This document shows positions 1 to 6,606 of a stretch of DNA of 9,520 nt, piece by piece (the stretch's first letter is position 1; the number at the start of each line of letters is the position of its first letter). Below the pieces are notes generated by a model. That model was not told the DNA's origin. It was given only the letters and a program-made list of their open reading frames with translations, and made no database searches. The position numbers and the translations under genes are program-made. The DNA comes from Hyphomicrobiales bacterium (GTDB taxonomy: Bacteria > Pseudomonadota > Alphaproteobacteria > Rhizobiales > Devosiaceae). The DNA lies in contig JALSJY010000229.1 in assembly GCA_026989045.1 (NCBI GenBank), positions 1-9,520 on the forward strand, in the 5' to 3' direction.

Positions 1-31
1 TCATTCGCTAAAAATATAGAAAGTTACATAA

Positions 32-646
32 ATGAGTATTTTAGAATTTTTGCCTTTTGCAACCGCTTTTTTGATTGTTGCGATAATTCCGGGTCCTGGC
101 ATTGCGGCTGGAGTTGGCAAGGTGCTTGGTTCTGGTTTTAAACCTGCTTTTTATTATATGAATGGGTTAATCTTAGGTGATTTAACTTATCTCACTTTTG
201 CTATTTTGGGTTTGGCTGCAATCGCTTCTGTTTTTAGCGGCTTTTTTGTGTTTGTAAAATTTGCAGGGGCGGCATATTTATTGTGGTTGGCGTGGAGCTT
301 TTGGCACAAGGGGATTGATCCACAGAATATGCGTGAGCAAAAGGGTGAGGGCTTTTTATCTTCTTTTATCACTGGCTATGCGGTGACAATGGGCAACCCA
401 AAGCCGATTATTTTTTATATGGCTCTTTTACCTAGTGTGATTGATATAAAGGCGGTGACAATGAATGATTATTTAATGTTAGTTAGTCTGGTTATTTTCA
501 TTTTATATATGGTTATCACGCCATATATTTTGCTCGCTTCAAAGGCTCGCACTTTTCTTTCTAACCCAAAACATTTGAAAATATTAAATAAAGGAGCGGC
601 CAGCGCAATGGCAGGTGCGGCGGCTTTTATTGTGTTTAGGAAGTAA
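32..646 (+). CDS. LysE/RhtB-family amino-acid exporter
   Basis: This 204-residue, very hydrophobic protein has the usual length of the LysE/RhtB translocator family, inner-membrane exporters of amino acids or related small molecules driven by the proton gradient. The family hallmarks are visible: an N-terminal membrane helix leading into IIPGPG (residues 18-23), a glycine-rich stretch after it, a second helical pair around residues 40-95, and GNPKPIIFYMALLP (121-134), which matches the conserved N-P-K segment before the fourth helix. The last helices lie at about 147-170 and 188-202. The ATG at 32 has only a weak purine-rich ribosome site (GAAAG), but it gives a full-length N-terminus. The stop lies 8 bp from the stop of the convergent psiE-like gene. 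The substrate cannot be deduced. Family assignment is firm; its physiological role is open. Confidence 0.9.
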   Translation: MSILEFLPFATAFLIVAIIPGPGIAAGVGKVLGSGFKPAFYYMNGLILGDLTYLTFAILGLAAIASVFSGFFVFVKFAGAAYLLWLAWSFWHKGIDPQNMREQKGEGFLSSFITGYAVTMGNPKPIIFYMALLPSVIDIKAVTMNDYLMLVSLVIFILYMVITPYILLASKARTFLSNPKHLKILNKGAASAMAGAAAFIVFRK

Positions 647-654
647 ATTTTGTT

Positions 655-1158
655 CTAACTATCGTCCACTGCATCTGCCAGTCCGGGTGAAGTTGGGTAT
701 TTATATGAGCCAAACCTTAGGGTTAATACTGCAAATGTAAGTAGCAAAATACCGCCTGAAATCATCACAATATATATAGCATCTGTTTTATCCTGATAGT
801 TTGCTATGGTAATTAGCTCGCGGGTGAGGGCAGTGATTGCTACATATACTAAAAAGCGAACTGGCATGCGGTTGGTTTTGAAATATATAGAAACCATTGC
901 GCCGATTTCTAGGTAAATAAACAATAATAACAAGTCTACAAGGGAGGCGGAGCCTGCTGCAATCATTCCTAGAAAAGTTAGAATGAAAGCCCAAATTGTA
1001 GCGGCAGCAATGATGAATAAAGCTAATTTATGGAAAATATTAACAATCAAATTACCAATATCATCAGAAACAATATTGAACTTGTCATTAAATTTGGTAA
1101 TTGAAGAAAGTGATTTTTTACTCTCTTGTTTTTTCTTTGCCGTTTTAGAATCTGCCAC
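655..1158 (-). CDS. psiE: PsiE-family inner-membrane protein (GTG start)
   Basis: This 167-residue protein has a charged, lysine-rich N-terminus (residues 1-30) and four predicted membrane helices (about 45-67, 73-93, 101-119 and 127-148). The core FIYLEIGAMVSIYFKTN (80-96), PVRFLVYVAITALTR (99-113) closely resembles Escherichia coli PsiE, a phosphate-starvation-inducible membrane protein of unknown biochemical function; E. coli PsiE is about 136 residues, so this one has a longer N-terminus. The start is GTG at 1158, directly preceded by an AGGGGGG tract three bases away, an unusual ribosome site that supports it; no good ATG is nearby. The gene lies 73 bp downstream of flaF on the same strand and could be read through from the flagellar genes. 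No clear Pho box is visible. The family is well supported; phosphate regulation here is not shown. Confidence 0.82.
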   Translation of the reverse strand: MADSKTAKKKQESKKSLSSITKFNDKFNIVSDDIGNLIVNIFHKLALFIIAAATIWAFILTFLGMIAAGSASLVDLLLLFIYLEIGAMVSIYFKTNRMPVRFLVYVAITALTRELITIANYQDKTDAIYIVMISGGILLLTFAVLTLRFGSYKYPTSPGLADAVDDS

Positions 1159-1231
1159 TTTACCCCCCTAAAAATGTAGATAGCTACAAATAAAAGGCTA
1201 AACAGATAGATTGTAATTGGTCAACTAAAAA

Positions 1232-1603
1232 TTAGCTAGCATTTTCTCGTAAACCTGCAGCAACTTCGCGGTTGATATTTATCAGTACGTCTAGTTTTTG
1301 TGCGCTTGGTGATGTCTGCACCTTCATTGAGTGATTTAGCACAAACAGGCCTAGATTTGCTATGCTTTCTTTGATTTCCCTTGGCATAGGGTTATCTTTT
1401 TTGGCAGCTGATGCCAGAAAAATAGACCATAATTTACGATTATAGGTGAGGGCGGGGTAAAGTAATTTTTCTGAGCCAGACCAGTTATCTTTAATATGAA
1501 GTAGTTTTGCGGCAGCCTTTGAAAGTAATTGTGCTTCTAGCTCACTTGGGTTAGCTGAAATTTTAGCTGTTTGTTGATAAGCCTGTGTCGCTTGTTGTTG
1601 CAT
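1232..1603 (-). CDS. flaF: flagellar biosynthesis regulator FlaF
   Basis: This 123-residue soluble protein fits the alphaproteobacterial FlaF family in length and pattern: an N-terminal AYQQTA segment (residues 8-13), an alpha-helical region with LEAQLLSKAAAKL (22-34), the core YNRKLWSIF (54-62), and a C-terminal LDVLININREVAAGL (104-118). In Caulobacter FlaF is needed for flagellin secretion and works against FlbT in controlling flagellin synthesis. The ATG at 1603 has a GCGGAA ribosome site seven bases upstream and lies inside the end of flbT, giving a 41-bp overlap in a different frame, which suggests translational coupling. Its position directly after flbT and downstream of flagellin is the classical arrangement. 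Confidence 0.92.
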   Translation of the reverse strand: MQQQATQAYQQTAKISANPSELEAQLLSKAAAKLLHIKDNWSGSEKLLYPALTYNRKLWSIFLASAAKKDNPMPREIKESIANLGLFVLNHSMKVQTSPSAQKLDVLININREVAAGLRENAS

Positions 1604-1976
1604 TTAATAATTCCGCTTCATATTTAATTAGCAATTTTGCTGTTCTTAATGCTTTATACAAATCGAGGGTTAATATCTCGTTATTTATTTGCTCAATCAA
1701 GGGTAATGTTGATGGAGCAGCCTGAAGCAGGTCATTGCTAAGGGTGAAATAATGGTCACGTAATTTTGAAATATCATCGTCTAAATACATAAGCTGAATA
1801 GCAAAATACAGGCGTTTTGCGGGAGAATTGGCGGTTTTTTCAGTCAAAATGTCCTTTTGGCGAAGAATCGGAGCTGTACCATCGATGAAAAGCTTGGTGC
1901 GCTGGTCAGAATTGGTGATAACGCAATTGCCAATAAGTAATTTCTCACCAGCTTTTAATTCTACTTTTAATGACAT
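1563..1976 (-). CDS. flbT: flagellin post-transcriptional regulator FlbT
   Basis: This 137-residue protein is a recognisable FlbT. It begins with the conserved beta-rich N-terminus MSLKVELKAGEKLLIGNCVI, continues with LFIDGTAPILRQKDIL (29-44), then a helical part with AKRLYFAIQLMYLD (53-66) and LYKALRTAKLLIKYEAELL (106-124). In Caulobacter FlbT binds the 5' untranslated region of flagellin mRNA and promotes its decay until the hook is complete; in some Rhizobiales and Brucella it acts positively. The start at 1976 has a weak GGAA ribosome site. It lies 223 bp downstream of the flagellin stop, beyond a strong terminator, so it probably has its own promoter, and its 3' end overlaps flaF by 41 bp. 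The natural target is the flagellin transcript next door. Confidence 0.93.
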   Translation of the reverse strand: MSLKVELKAGEKLLIGNCVITNSDQRTKLFIDGTAPILRQKDILTEKTANSPAKRLYFAIQLMYLDDDISKLRDHYFTLSNDLLQAAPSTLPLIEQINNEILTLDLYKALRTAKLLIKYEAELLNATTSDTGLSTNS

Positions 1977-2088
1977 GTGATTCCATTCTTATTTTTATGT
2001 TGGTATTTGGGTTAAATTTGCTTGCCATGTCAAGCGCTCTCACTGCTCTCCTATTCCCGCCTCTCTATCGTAATCTCACCTCTCCCTC

Positions 2089-2114
2089 GTCATTCCCGCC
2101 TGCGCGGGAATGAC
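2089..2114. repeat. palindromic dispersed-repeat-like hairpin
   Basis: Eleven bases GTCATTCCCGC (2089-2099) are perfectly mirrored by GCGGGAATGAC (2104-2114) around a 4-base loop. Outer bases CCTCT (2079-2083) and AGAGG (2116-2120) can extend the hairpin across a small internal mismatch. The core has the form ATTCCC-N8-GGGAAT, a widely scattered intergenic repeat type in proteobacteria (compare neisserial dRS3). A partial second copy of the left arm, TATTCCCGCCTCTC, starts near 2052. There is no T-run on either side, so this is not an intrinsic terminator. Confidence 0.6.
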
Positions 2115-2149
2115 AAGAGGCCGAAGAAAAAATGAGTGAGGGTAGATAC

Positions 2150-2174
2150 AAAAAAGGCGGGCAATGCCCGCCTT
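2150..2174 (-). terminator. intrinsic terminator of the flagellin gene
   Basis: On the minus strand a 7-bp GC-only stem, GGCGGGC pairing with GCCCGCC (2166-2172 with 2156-2162) around a 3-base loop, is followed by six T residues (2155-2150). Two A-T pairs extend the stem. It begins 26 bp after the flagellin stop. On the plus strand there is no T-run, so it acts in one direction. It separates the abundant flagellin message from flbT-flaF. Confidence 0.9.
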
Positions 2175-2199
2175 AAATATAATCAATATTTCAGTCCAA

Positions 2200-3624
2200 T
2201 TAGAATAGACGTAATACTTGCTGATCAGCCTGTGAAGCCATTGACATTGTAGTAGTAGAAAGTTGTTGACGTGTTTGCAAAGCAAGTAGGTTAGCACTTT
2301 CTTCGTTTACATCAGCCAATGTTAGGTCAGCTGCACCAGTTTCAAGAGTATTCACTAGGTTTTTGGTGAAATCCTGACGAACTTCAATAACCGATAAGTT
2401 CGAGCCAAATGTTGACCCTTGAGAACGTAGTGAACTAATTGCGTTTCCTAGTTCTGACATTGTTGCATTGATATTGGCATCTGATTGGAATGCATCAGCT
2501 GCAGCTTGATTCACACCTAGACCAGAAGAATCAAAGGTAACACCAGCTAGACTTAGAGAGCTTGTGCCATCTTCATTAAATACAACACTTAAACTGTCAC
2601 CATCAAGCAGGTTTACACCGTTAAAGCTTGCATCTCCAGCTAGTTGGTCTATTTGAATAAGAAGATTATTAAATTCAGTTTCCAAGGTTGCACGTTCGTT
2701 ATTATAAGTTGTTGCATTTACACCATTGGTTAGACCAAAGTCGTCACCAGCTGCTATAGTAATATCATTCTTATAATCAGATGCAGTTATTGAAATATTG
2801 TTATTAGCATCAATAGAAGCTGTGACAGTTAAAGCAGCCAGAGCTGTTTCTAGGTCTGCACGAGTATCAATACCACTCATATCAATAGTTTCAGCTGCAT
2901 TTGTGCCATCAGTGATAGACAAAGTGCCTGTCATCGCAGCAACTTGTGCGTTAGTTGCACCAACTTCTGTAGTGTCAAAACCAACAGAAGCAATGGTTGC
3001 TGTGCCACCCATTGTAATAGTGTCTGTGTTTGAATCTGAAGTAACAACAATAGCACCATCAACAAGTGCTGCACTACCACCAGTAGCGCCGTTCAGCCCT
3101 GCAACTAGATCTGCAACAGTAGCTGTAGAAGCAGTAGTAGCTGTATAAGTGGTTACAGCGCCATCAATTTCCATGGTAATTGTTTGACCATCAGTAAAAC
3201 CAAGACCATCAAGCGTGTCAGTTCCAGCCAAGCCAGAAACAGAACCAGTAATTGTTGCTGCAGTATCAGCATCAATAGCTGTTGTGCCTGTCAAAGTCAG
3301 TGCAGTTGTTGAGCCAGCTGGTTTTTGTAGAGCCTGACGAGCAGTCGCTTGTGCAGATTCAACAAGTTTAGTAATGGCAGTAATGCCATCATCAGCGGCT
3401 TTAACAGTTTGAACAGAGTTTCCAACTGAATCAAGCAAGCGATTCAGATCGCCAGCACGTGAGTTAAGTGAAGAAGCTGTAAAAAATGCAGTAGGATCAT
3501 CAAGAGCCGAGTTAACCTTTAGGCCAGTTGAGAGGCGGTTTTGGGTTGTAGACATCATGTCGGCAGTTGATTGTAGTGATAATAAATTCTGCCGCATAGC
3601 AGAGGAAAGGGTAATGTCGGCCAT
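2200..3624 (-). CDS. flagellin with enlarged central domain
   Basis: The 474-residue protein is a filament flagellin. The N-terminal D0/D1 region (about 1-100) carries RLSTGLKVNSALDDPTAFF (30-48) and the heptad-rich NSVQTVKAADDGITAI (69-84). The C-terminal D1/D0 region (about 310-474) carries LDGDSLSV, a long helix and the final QQVLRLF. The centre (about 105-300) is Thr/Ala/Asp-rich and contains two consecutive units resembling the flagellin hook-IN motif, at about 138-208 (ITMEIDG...ADLVAGLNGA) and 231-293 (SITDGTNAAETIDMS...ADLETALAAL), which should form surface domains. Caulobacter flagellins are about 270 residues, so the difference is this insert. No cysteine is present, as usual. The ATG at 3624 has AGGAG seven bases upstream. 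FlbT and FlaF downstream are its expected regulators. The exact paralogue name (fla, fljK, fliC) cannot be chosen. Confidence 0.95.
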   Translation of the reverse strand: MADITLSSAMRQNLLSLQSTADMMSTTQNRLSTGLKVNSALDDPTAFFTASSLNSRAGDLNRLLDSVGNSVQTVKAADDGITAITKLVESAQATARQALQKPAGSTTALTLTGTTAIDADTAATITGSVSGLAGTDTLDGLGFTDGQTITMEIDGAVTTYTATTASTATVADLVAGLNGATGGSAALVDGAIVVTSDSNTDTITMGGTATIASVGFDTTEVGATNAQVAAMTGTLSITDGTNAAETIDMSGIDTRADLETALAALTVTASIDANNNISITASDYKNDITIAAGDDFGLTNGVNATTYNNERATLETEFNNLLIQIDQLAGDASFNGVNLLDGDSLSVVFNEDGTSSLSLAGVTFDSSGLGVNQAAADAFQSDANINATMSELGNAISSLRSQGSTFGSNLSVIEVRQDFTKNLVNTLETGAADLTLADVNEESANLLALQTRQQLSTTTMSMASQADQQVLRLF

Positions 3625-3855
3625 TTAAGAACTCCTATTCAAGGTCGATTACTAAAAAATCTCTTTCTGAGATAAAACCATCATGATACAAAGGGTTTGA
3701 AATTTAGTTAAAATTTGAAATGTTCTTATAATTTTTAATTATGCTATATTTATATAAACTCCCTAAAAACCAGTATTTTTCATTGCTTACTACATAAAAA
3801 TGGCTCAATATTTTAGTAATTTAGTAAACATAAAACTCGTTTTTTATCTCTAATG
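3625..3855. other. AT-rich flagellin leader/promoter region, no gene
   Basis: This stretch upstream of flagellin is strongly AT-rich and holds no credible ORF. It must contain the flagellin promoter and the leader on which FlbT would act. I see no sigma-54 GG-N10-GC element and no sigma-28 TAAA-N15-GCCGATAA element in the right orientation. The best sigma-70-like pair on the minus strand is TTTAAC, an 18-bp spacer and TATCAT (3688-3683), about 60 bases before the start codon; this is weak. Confidence 0.45.
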
Positions 3856-4065
3856 TTAAAAATGTTGCTTAGATTCGCTTGATAAAAGAGCAATATCAAA
3901 GTATGTTTGTGGGCAGAGCGCAGTGTGGTTTTGCGGCTGGCTGGTTTTATTACTCCCTAAAGGGGCAGGGGCTTTATTTTCATCTTTAAGTTTTTTGCTT
4001 TTGCAATAAAATTTTGGCTTATTAGCTTTAGTTTTTGCAATCGGCTCTATTATAGAAACAAACAT
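3856..4065 (-). CDS. possible small hydrophilic protein, unknown
   Basis: A 69-codon ORF in the large gap between flgN-like and flagellin, on the same strand as both. I do not recognise it. It is preceded by AGGA seven bases before its ATG, which is a reasonable ribosome site. The product starts with a short hydrophobic patch (MFVSIIEPIA), then becomes very lysine-rich (residues 11-33) and polar, with two isolated cysteines, no membrane helix and no known motif. Codon choice is AT-rich like the neighbours. An ORF of this length can arise by chance in such DNA, so this is only a candidate. Confidence 0.25.
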   Translation of the reverse strand: MFVSIIEPIAKTKANKPKFYCKSKKLKDENKAPAPLGSNKTSQPQNHTALCPQTYFDIALLSSESKQHF

Positions 4066-4200
4066 GCTTTATCCTAAAATTTCTAATATTTGTTTCAGAA
4101 TTGCATTTTTGTTTTTTGATAGAGTTATGGTTTTTATTGTAATTTAATTTGAATTTTATGTTTTTTGTTTGCTCTAATGTTTAATTGCGCTCTCTTTTGC
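4066..4200. other. AT-rich spacer, nothing recognised
   Basis: This is T-rich sequence with several poly-T runs on the plus strand between the doubtful small ORF and the palindromic repeat cluster. I see no ORF, RNA gene or clear promoter in it. Confidence 0.4.
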
Positions 4201-4328
4201 GTCTTTGCGAGCATATTCCCTTCATAGTGAGCCTGTCGAGATACGAAGGGAGATGCATGGCAATCCAGAAACTTACGGCATGCTCAGCATATCTGGATTG
4301 CCGCGTCGCTTCCGCTCCTTGCAAAGAC
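4201..4328. repeat. composite palindromic intergenic repeat, copy 1
   Basis: The outer arms GTCTTTGC (4201-4208) and GCAAAGAC (4321-4328) are inverted copies, and the inner arms GGCAATCCAGA (4259-4269) and TCTGGATTGCC (4292-4302) form a perfect 11-bp pair. The right arm has the familiar layout CTGGATTGCC-GCGTCGCTTCCGCTCC-TTGCAAAGAC of a palindromic repeat scattered through intergenic DNA of many Alphaproteobacteria. The left arm is longer than the right because it contains unrelated palindromic sequence (listed separately). It lies downstream of flgN-like and could fold at the 3' end of the flgI operon message. Confidence 0.75.
4217..4251. repeat. second palindromic repeat nested in the left arm
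   Basis: TCCCTTC (4217-4223) is mirrored by GAAGGGA (4245-4251), and the loop carries GAGCCTGTCGAGA. This resembles the other well-known family with GAGCCTGTCGAA flanked by CCTTC/GAAGG. It occupies the place where the larger element should carry the complement of its right arm, so it looks inserted into, or substituted within, that arm. Confidence 0.55.
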
Positions 4329-4425
4329 AATTAACGCTTTTGTGTAACTATAATTTTTTAGCTAAATTAGGGCTAAAAAAACAATGCTATTTTATTGGGT
4401 GAATGACATCAAAATACTTCCTTCT

Positions 4426-4520
4426 GTCTTTACGAGCGAATAAAGTGAGCGCGGCAATCTATTTAAGTCACTGCATAACCGCTCTGAATTGCTCTAAAGC
4501 TAAAGCTTTTCGCAATGAGA
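4426..4520. repeat. degenerate palindromic repeat, copy 2
   Basis: GTCTTTACGAGCG (4426-4438) followed by GAGCGCGGCAATCTA (4447-4461) reproduces the left-arm layout of the same repeat family, without the nested insert. A decayed right end is seen at TTCGCAATGAG (4510-4520). About 100 bp separate it from copy 1. It ends roughly 30 bp beyond the flgN-like stop codon. Confidence 0.55.
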
Positions 4521-4552
4521 ATGAGGGGTTTACCTAATAAGATAACATTAAC

Positions 4553-5020
4553 TTACAACGCTCGATCAATTGAAAGGCCTTTGATTGGGGCGTTGTTTTG
4601 GGTTGAGATGATGCCACCAGTATTATAGGTTTTTGGTTTTTGGCTATTACCAACAGACTTTGCTACATCGCTAAGCAGATCTTGCGTTACATTTCTAGAA
4701 GTTGCTAGCACGCGCAAATTATCTGCCATTTGCGTTGCTAAGCTTTCATGCTTGATCTTTAATTTTTCAATTGCAAGCGGAGCTTGAGCTTTTAAACGTG
4801 TTGCTTCGCGCTTTACCGCCCGCGCAAGAGTTACATAATCTTGCGACATTTGTGATTTTTTTGGAGTTAACACGCCAGCTTCTTTTAGGTGACCCGCACG
4901 CAGTAACATTGTTTCTTGATTCATAATATCAAGCAAGGCATCAAGAGCCATTGAAGTTTTAGTACATAAGTCATTTGCTTCAAGATTATCTAATTGTGCT
5001 AGGCGATTTGCTGCGCTCAT
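4553..5020 (-). CDS. flgN: FlgN-like flagellar export chaperone
   Basis: This 155-residue, mostly helical protein has the FlgN layout: a first long helix (about 22-50) with LLDIMNQETMLLRAGHLKEA, then LTPKKSQMSQDYVTLARAV (51-69) and two further amphipathic helices up to about 124, followed by a flexible tail with TYNTGGI (131-137). FlgN proteins hold the hook-filament junction proteins FlgK and FlgL for export. In Caulobacter the counterpart next to cheL is, to my recollection, called flbY. The ATG at 5020 lies two bases after the flgJ-like stop; its GAGG ribosome site is inside that gene's end, so the two are translationally linked. It is the last gene of the flgI operon. The family call rests on pattern and context; sequence identity to enteric FlgN is expected to be low. 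Confidence 0.75.
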   Translation of the reverse strand: MSAANRLAQLDNLEANDLCTKTSMALDALLDIMNQETMLLRAGHLKEAGVLTPKKSQMSQDYVTLARAVKREATRLKAQAPLAIEKLKIKHESLATQMADNLRVLATSRNVTQDLLSDVAKSVGNSQKPKTYNTGGIISTQNNAPIKGLSIDRAL

Positions 5021-5022
5021 AA

Positions 5023-5391
5023 TTATTGTGCCTCTTTATTTGATTGGTAAATATTTGCATTTGTTAATTGAGAAGAAGGGGAATATGCTGAAGTAGCTTT
5101 TGCATTTTCTTGGATGTCTAATAGATTTGCCATTATTTGATCTGCCATTCCCACACCACCATTTTGAGCTAGAATATCTGCATATTGCTCTGATTGCATT
5201 GAGCGCCAAGTCTCTTCTGCATGTCCGCCACCAAATAAACTATCTGTTTCAAGTGAAGAGAACATTTGGCTCATTAAAGTATTTAAGAAAACGCCTTCTA
5301 ACTCTTGTGCTTTTTCTTGCATTGCGTTTTTTTGTATTAGGTCTGCAGATTGTTTAGGGGTGGCAAAAGCTGGCTTTGATAAAATTTCCAT
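5023..5391 (-). CDS. flgJ: rod-binding FlgJ/CheL-like protein
   Basis: The protein corresponds to the N-terminal rod-binding domain of FlgJ only, as in the alphaproteobacterial CheL proteins; there is no peptidoglycan-hydrolase half. From the chosen start it has 122 residues, with the domain at about 25-90: ELEGVFLNTLMSQMF, a short acidic loop with GGG, and the signature EETWRSMQSEQYADIL then GGVGMADQIM. It acts in the periplasm as a scaffold or cap for rod assembly. The frame opens upstream to an ATG at 5424, but the ATG at 5391 is preferred. It starts one base after the flgI stop, and a GAGGTG ribosome site lies eight bases upstream, within the last flgI codons. The longer form would add 11 unusual residues and overlap flgI. 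Another enzyme must open the peptidoglycan. Confidence 0.88.
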   Translation of the reverse strand: MEILSKPAFATPKQSADLIQKNAMQEKAQELEGVFLNTLMSQMFSSLETDSLFGGGHAEETWRSMQSEQYADILAQNGGVGMADQIMANLLDIQENAKATSAYSPSSQLTNANIYQSNKEAQ

Positions 5392-5392
5392 T

Positions 5393-6532
5393 TTATAGCA
5401 CCTCAATTTCAGCTTGCATTGCACCAGCGGCTTTTATTGCCTGTAGGATTGCAATGAGATCGCGAGGGCTTATTCCTAGCGAGTTTAGGCCATCAACCAG
5501 TTCTTGCAGGGTTATTGATTCAGGCACCATAGCTAAATTACTACCTGCTGCTTCAACATTTAACTCGGTGCGCGCTAAAACTACGGTTTCACCAAGAGTT
5601 AGTGGGTTGGGCTGAGAAGCTACAGGAGATTCTGCAATTGTCACGGTGAGATTGCTTTGTGCAATGGCAACGGTTGATACTCGAACATCTTTACCCATAA
5701 CAATAATGCCAGAGTTTTCATCTATCACTACTTTTGCTGACAAATCAGTCTGAATAACTAATTGCTCAATATCTGTAAGTAGATCAACAATATTGCCGTT
5801 GAAGTTTTTTGGCAATGTTATGCGAACAGTTGCCGGGTCTTCGGGCGTTGCTGTTGGCGTGCCAAGATAATCATTTATGCCAAGTGCAATTCGCCTTGCT
5901 GTGGTTAAATCTGGATTACGAAGAGCGAGGCGAAGTGAGCGCTGAGCGCCTAATTTAAAGCTTGTCTCGCGCTCAATTAAGCCACCATTTGAAATGCGCC
6001 CAGTGGTCGGCACACCAGAAATTATAGTTGCGCCATTTCCTTGAGCTTTAAAGCCGTTTATTAAAACTGGCCCTTGAGCAATTGCATAAACTTCTCCATC
6101 TGCGCCAAGCAAGGGAGTAACTAACAATGTGCCGCCCTGCAGGCTATCACTATCTCCAAGGGCTGCGACTGAAATATCAATACGAGATCCTTGGGTAGCA
6201 AATGGTGGTAGATTTGCAGTTATCATAACTGCGGCAATATTTTTTGTTCTTACCGTTTCACCACGAGTGTTTACCCCCAAACGCTCAAGCATTGCTTGTA
6301 AGCTTTGGCGAGTGAAGGGCGAGTTATTTAAGCTGTCGCCAGTACCGTTTAGTCCAACAACAAGGCCATAGCCAATTAGTTGGTTTTCACGAATTCCCTC
6401 AATATCTACAATGTCTTTGATTCTGGCAGAGGCGCCAAAAGCAACTTGTGAAGTAAATATGATGGCTAAAAAAACTAAAATGACAAGAAAATCCCGCCAA
6501 ATAGGTTTTAGATAAGAATTTACATAAATCAT
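5393..6532 (-). CDS. flgI: flagellar P-ring protein FlgI
   Basis: This 379-residue protein has the family's usual length (365-380) and builds the P-ring around the flagellar rod in the peptidoglycan layer. A Sec signal peptide is clear: basic start, hydrophobic core (about 14-27) and ASA (34-36) before RIKDIVDIEG, the usual mature N-terminus. Conserved blocks follow: QLIGYGLVVGLNGTGDS (51-67), AAVMITANLPPFATQGSRID (99-118), LQGGTLLVTPLLGADGEVYA (131-150), and the C-terminal LQELVDGLNSLGISPRDLIAILQAIKAAGAMQAEIEVL. A ribosome site GGGAAAA precedes the ATG. It is the first gene of flgI-flgJ-flgN, with one-base spacing to flgJ, and a sigma-54 promoter stands about 75 bp upstream. In many bacteria flgA and flgH are adjacent; they are absent here. 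Confidence 0.97.
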   Translation of the reverse strand: MIYVNSYLKPIWRDFLVILVFLAIIFTSQVAFGASARIKDIVDIEGIRENQLIGYGLVVGLNGTGDSLNNSPFTRQSLQAMLERLGVNTRGETVRTKNIAAVMITANLPPFATQGSRIDISVAALGDSDSLQGGTLLVTPLLGADGEVYAIAQGPVLINGFKAQGNGATIISGVPTTGRISNGGLIERETSFKLGAQRSLRLALRNPDLTTARRIALGINDYLGTPTATPEDPATVRITLPKNFNGNIVDLLTDIEQLVIQTDLSAKVVIDENSGIIVMGKDVRVSTVAIAQSNLTVTIAESPVASQPNPLTLGETVVLARTELNVEAAGSNLAMVPESITLQELVDGLNSLGISPRDLIAILQAIKAAGAMQAEIEVL

Positions 6533-6606
6533 TTTATTTTCCCGTATTTATTTTATGAGCTGACTAGCTGCTATCCCCATAGCAACTTGATGCTCACCAA
6601 ATATAT

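Noticed and set aside
2029..2034. Perfect TTGACA on the minus strand upstream of flbT as a promoter
   Set aside because: No acceptable -10 hexamer at 16-19 bp (best are CCAAAT or CAAATA), so the promoter is not supported although flbT probably needs one nearby.
2089..2114. GC-rich hairpin as a second flagellin terminator
   Set aside because: Neither strand has a U-tract after the stem; the nearby hairpin at 2150-2174 has one and suffices.
2798..3148. Plus-strand ORF of 116 codons inside flagellin
   Set aside because: Ala/Val/Ser-rich antisense shadow of the low-complexity Thr/Ala-rich flagellin centre.
3625..3800. Sigma-28 or sigma-54 promoter for flagellin
   Set aside because: No GCCGATAA-like -10 with TAAA, and no GG-N10-GC pair on the minus strand; only a weak sigma-70-like match.
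4205..4402. Plus-strand ORF of 65 codons
   Set aside because: It lies mostly within the palindromic repeat, so its frame is a by-product of the repeat sequence.
5392..5424. Longer FlgJ-like form starting at 5424
   Set aside because: It overlaps flgI by about 30 bp with an atypical N-terminus, while ATG 5391 has a GAGGTG site and one-base spacing from the flgI stop.
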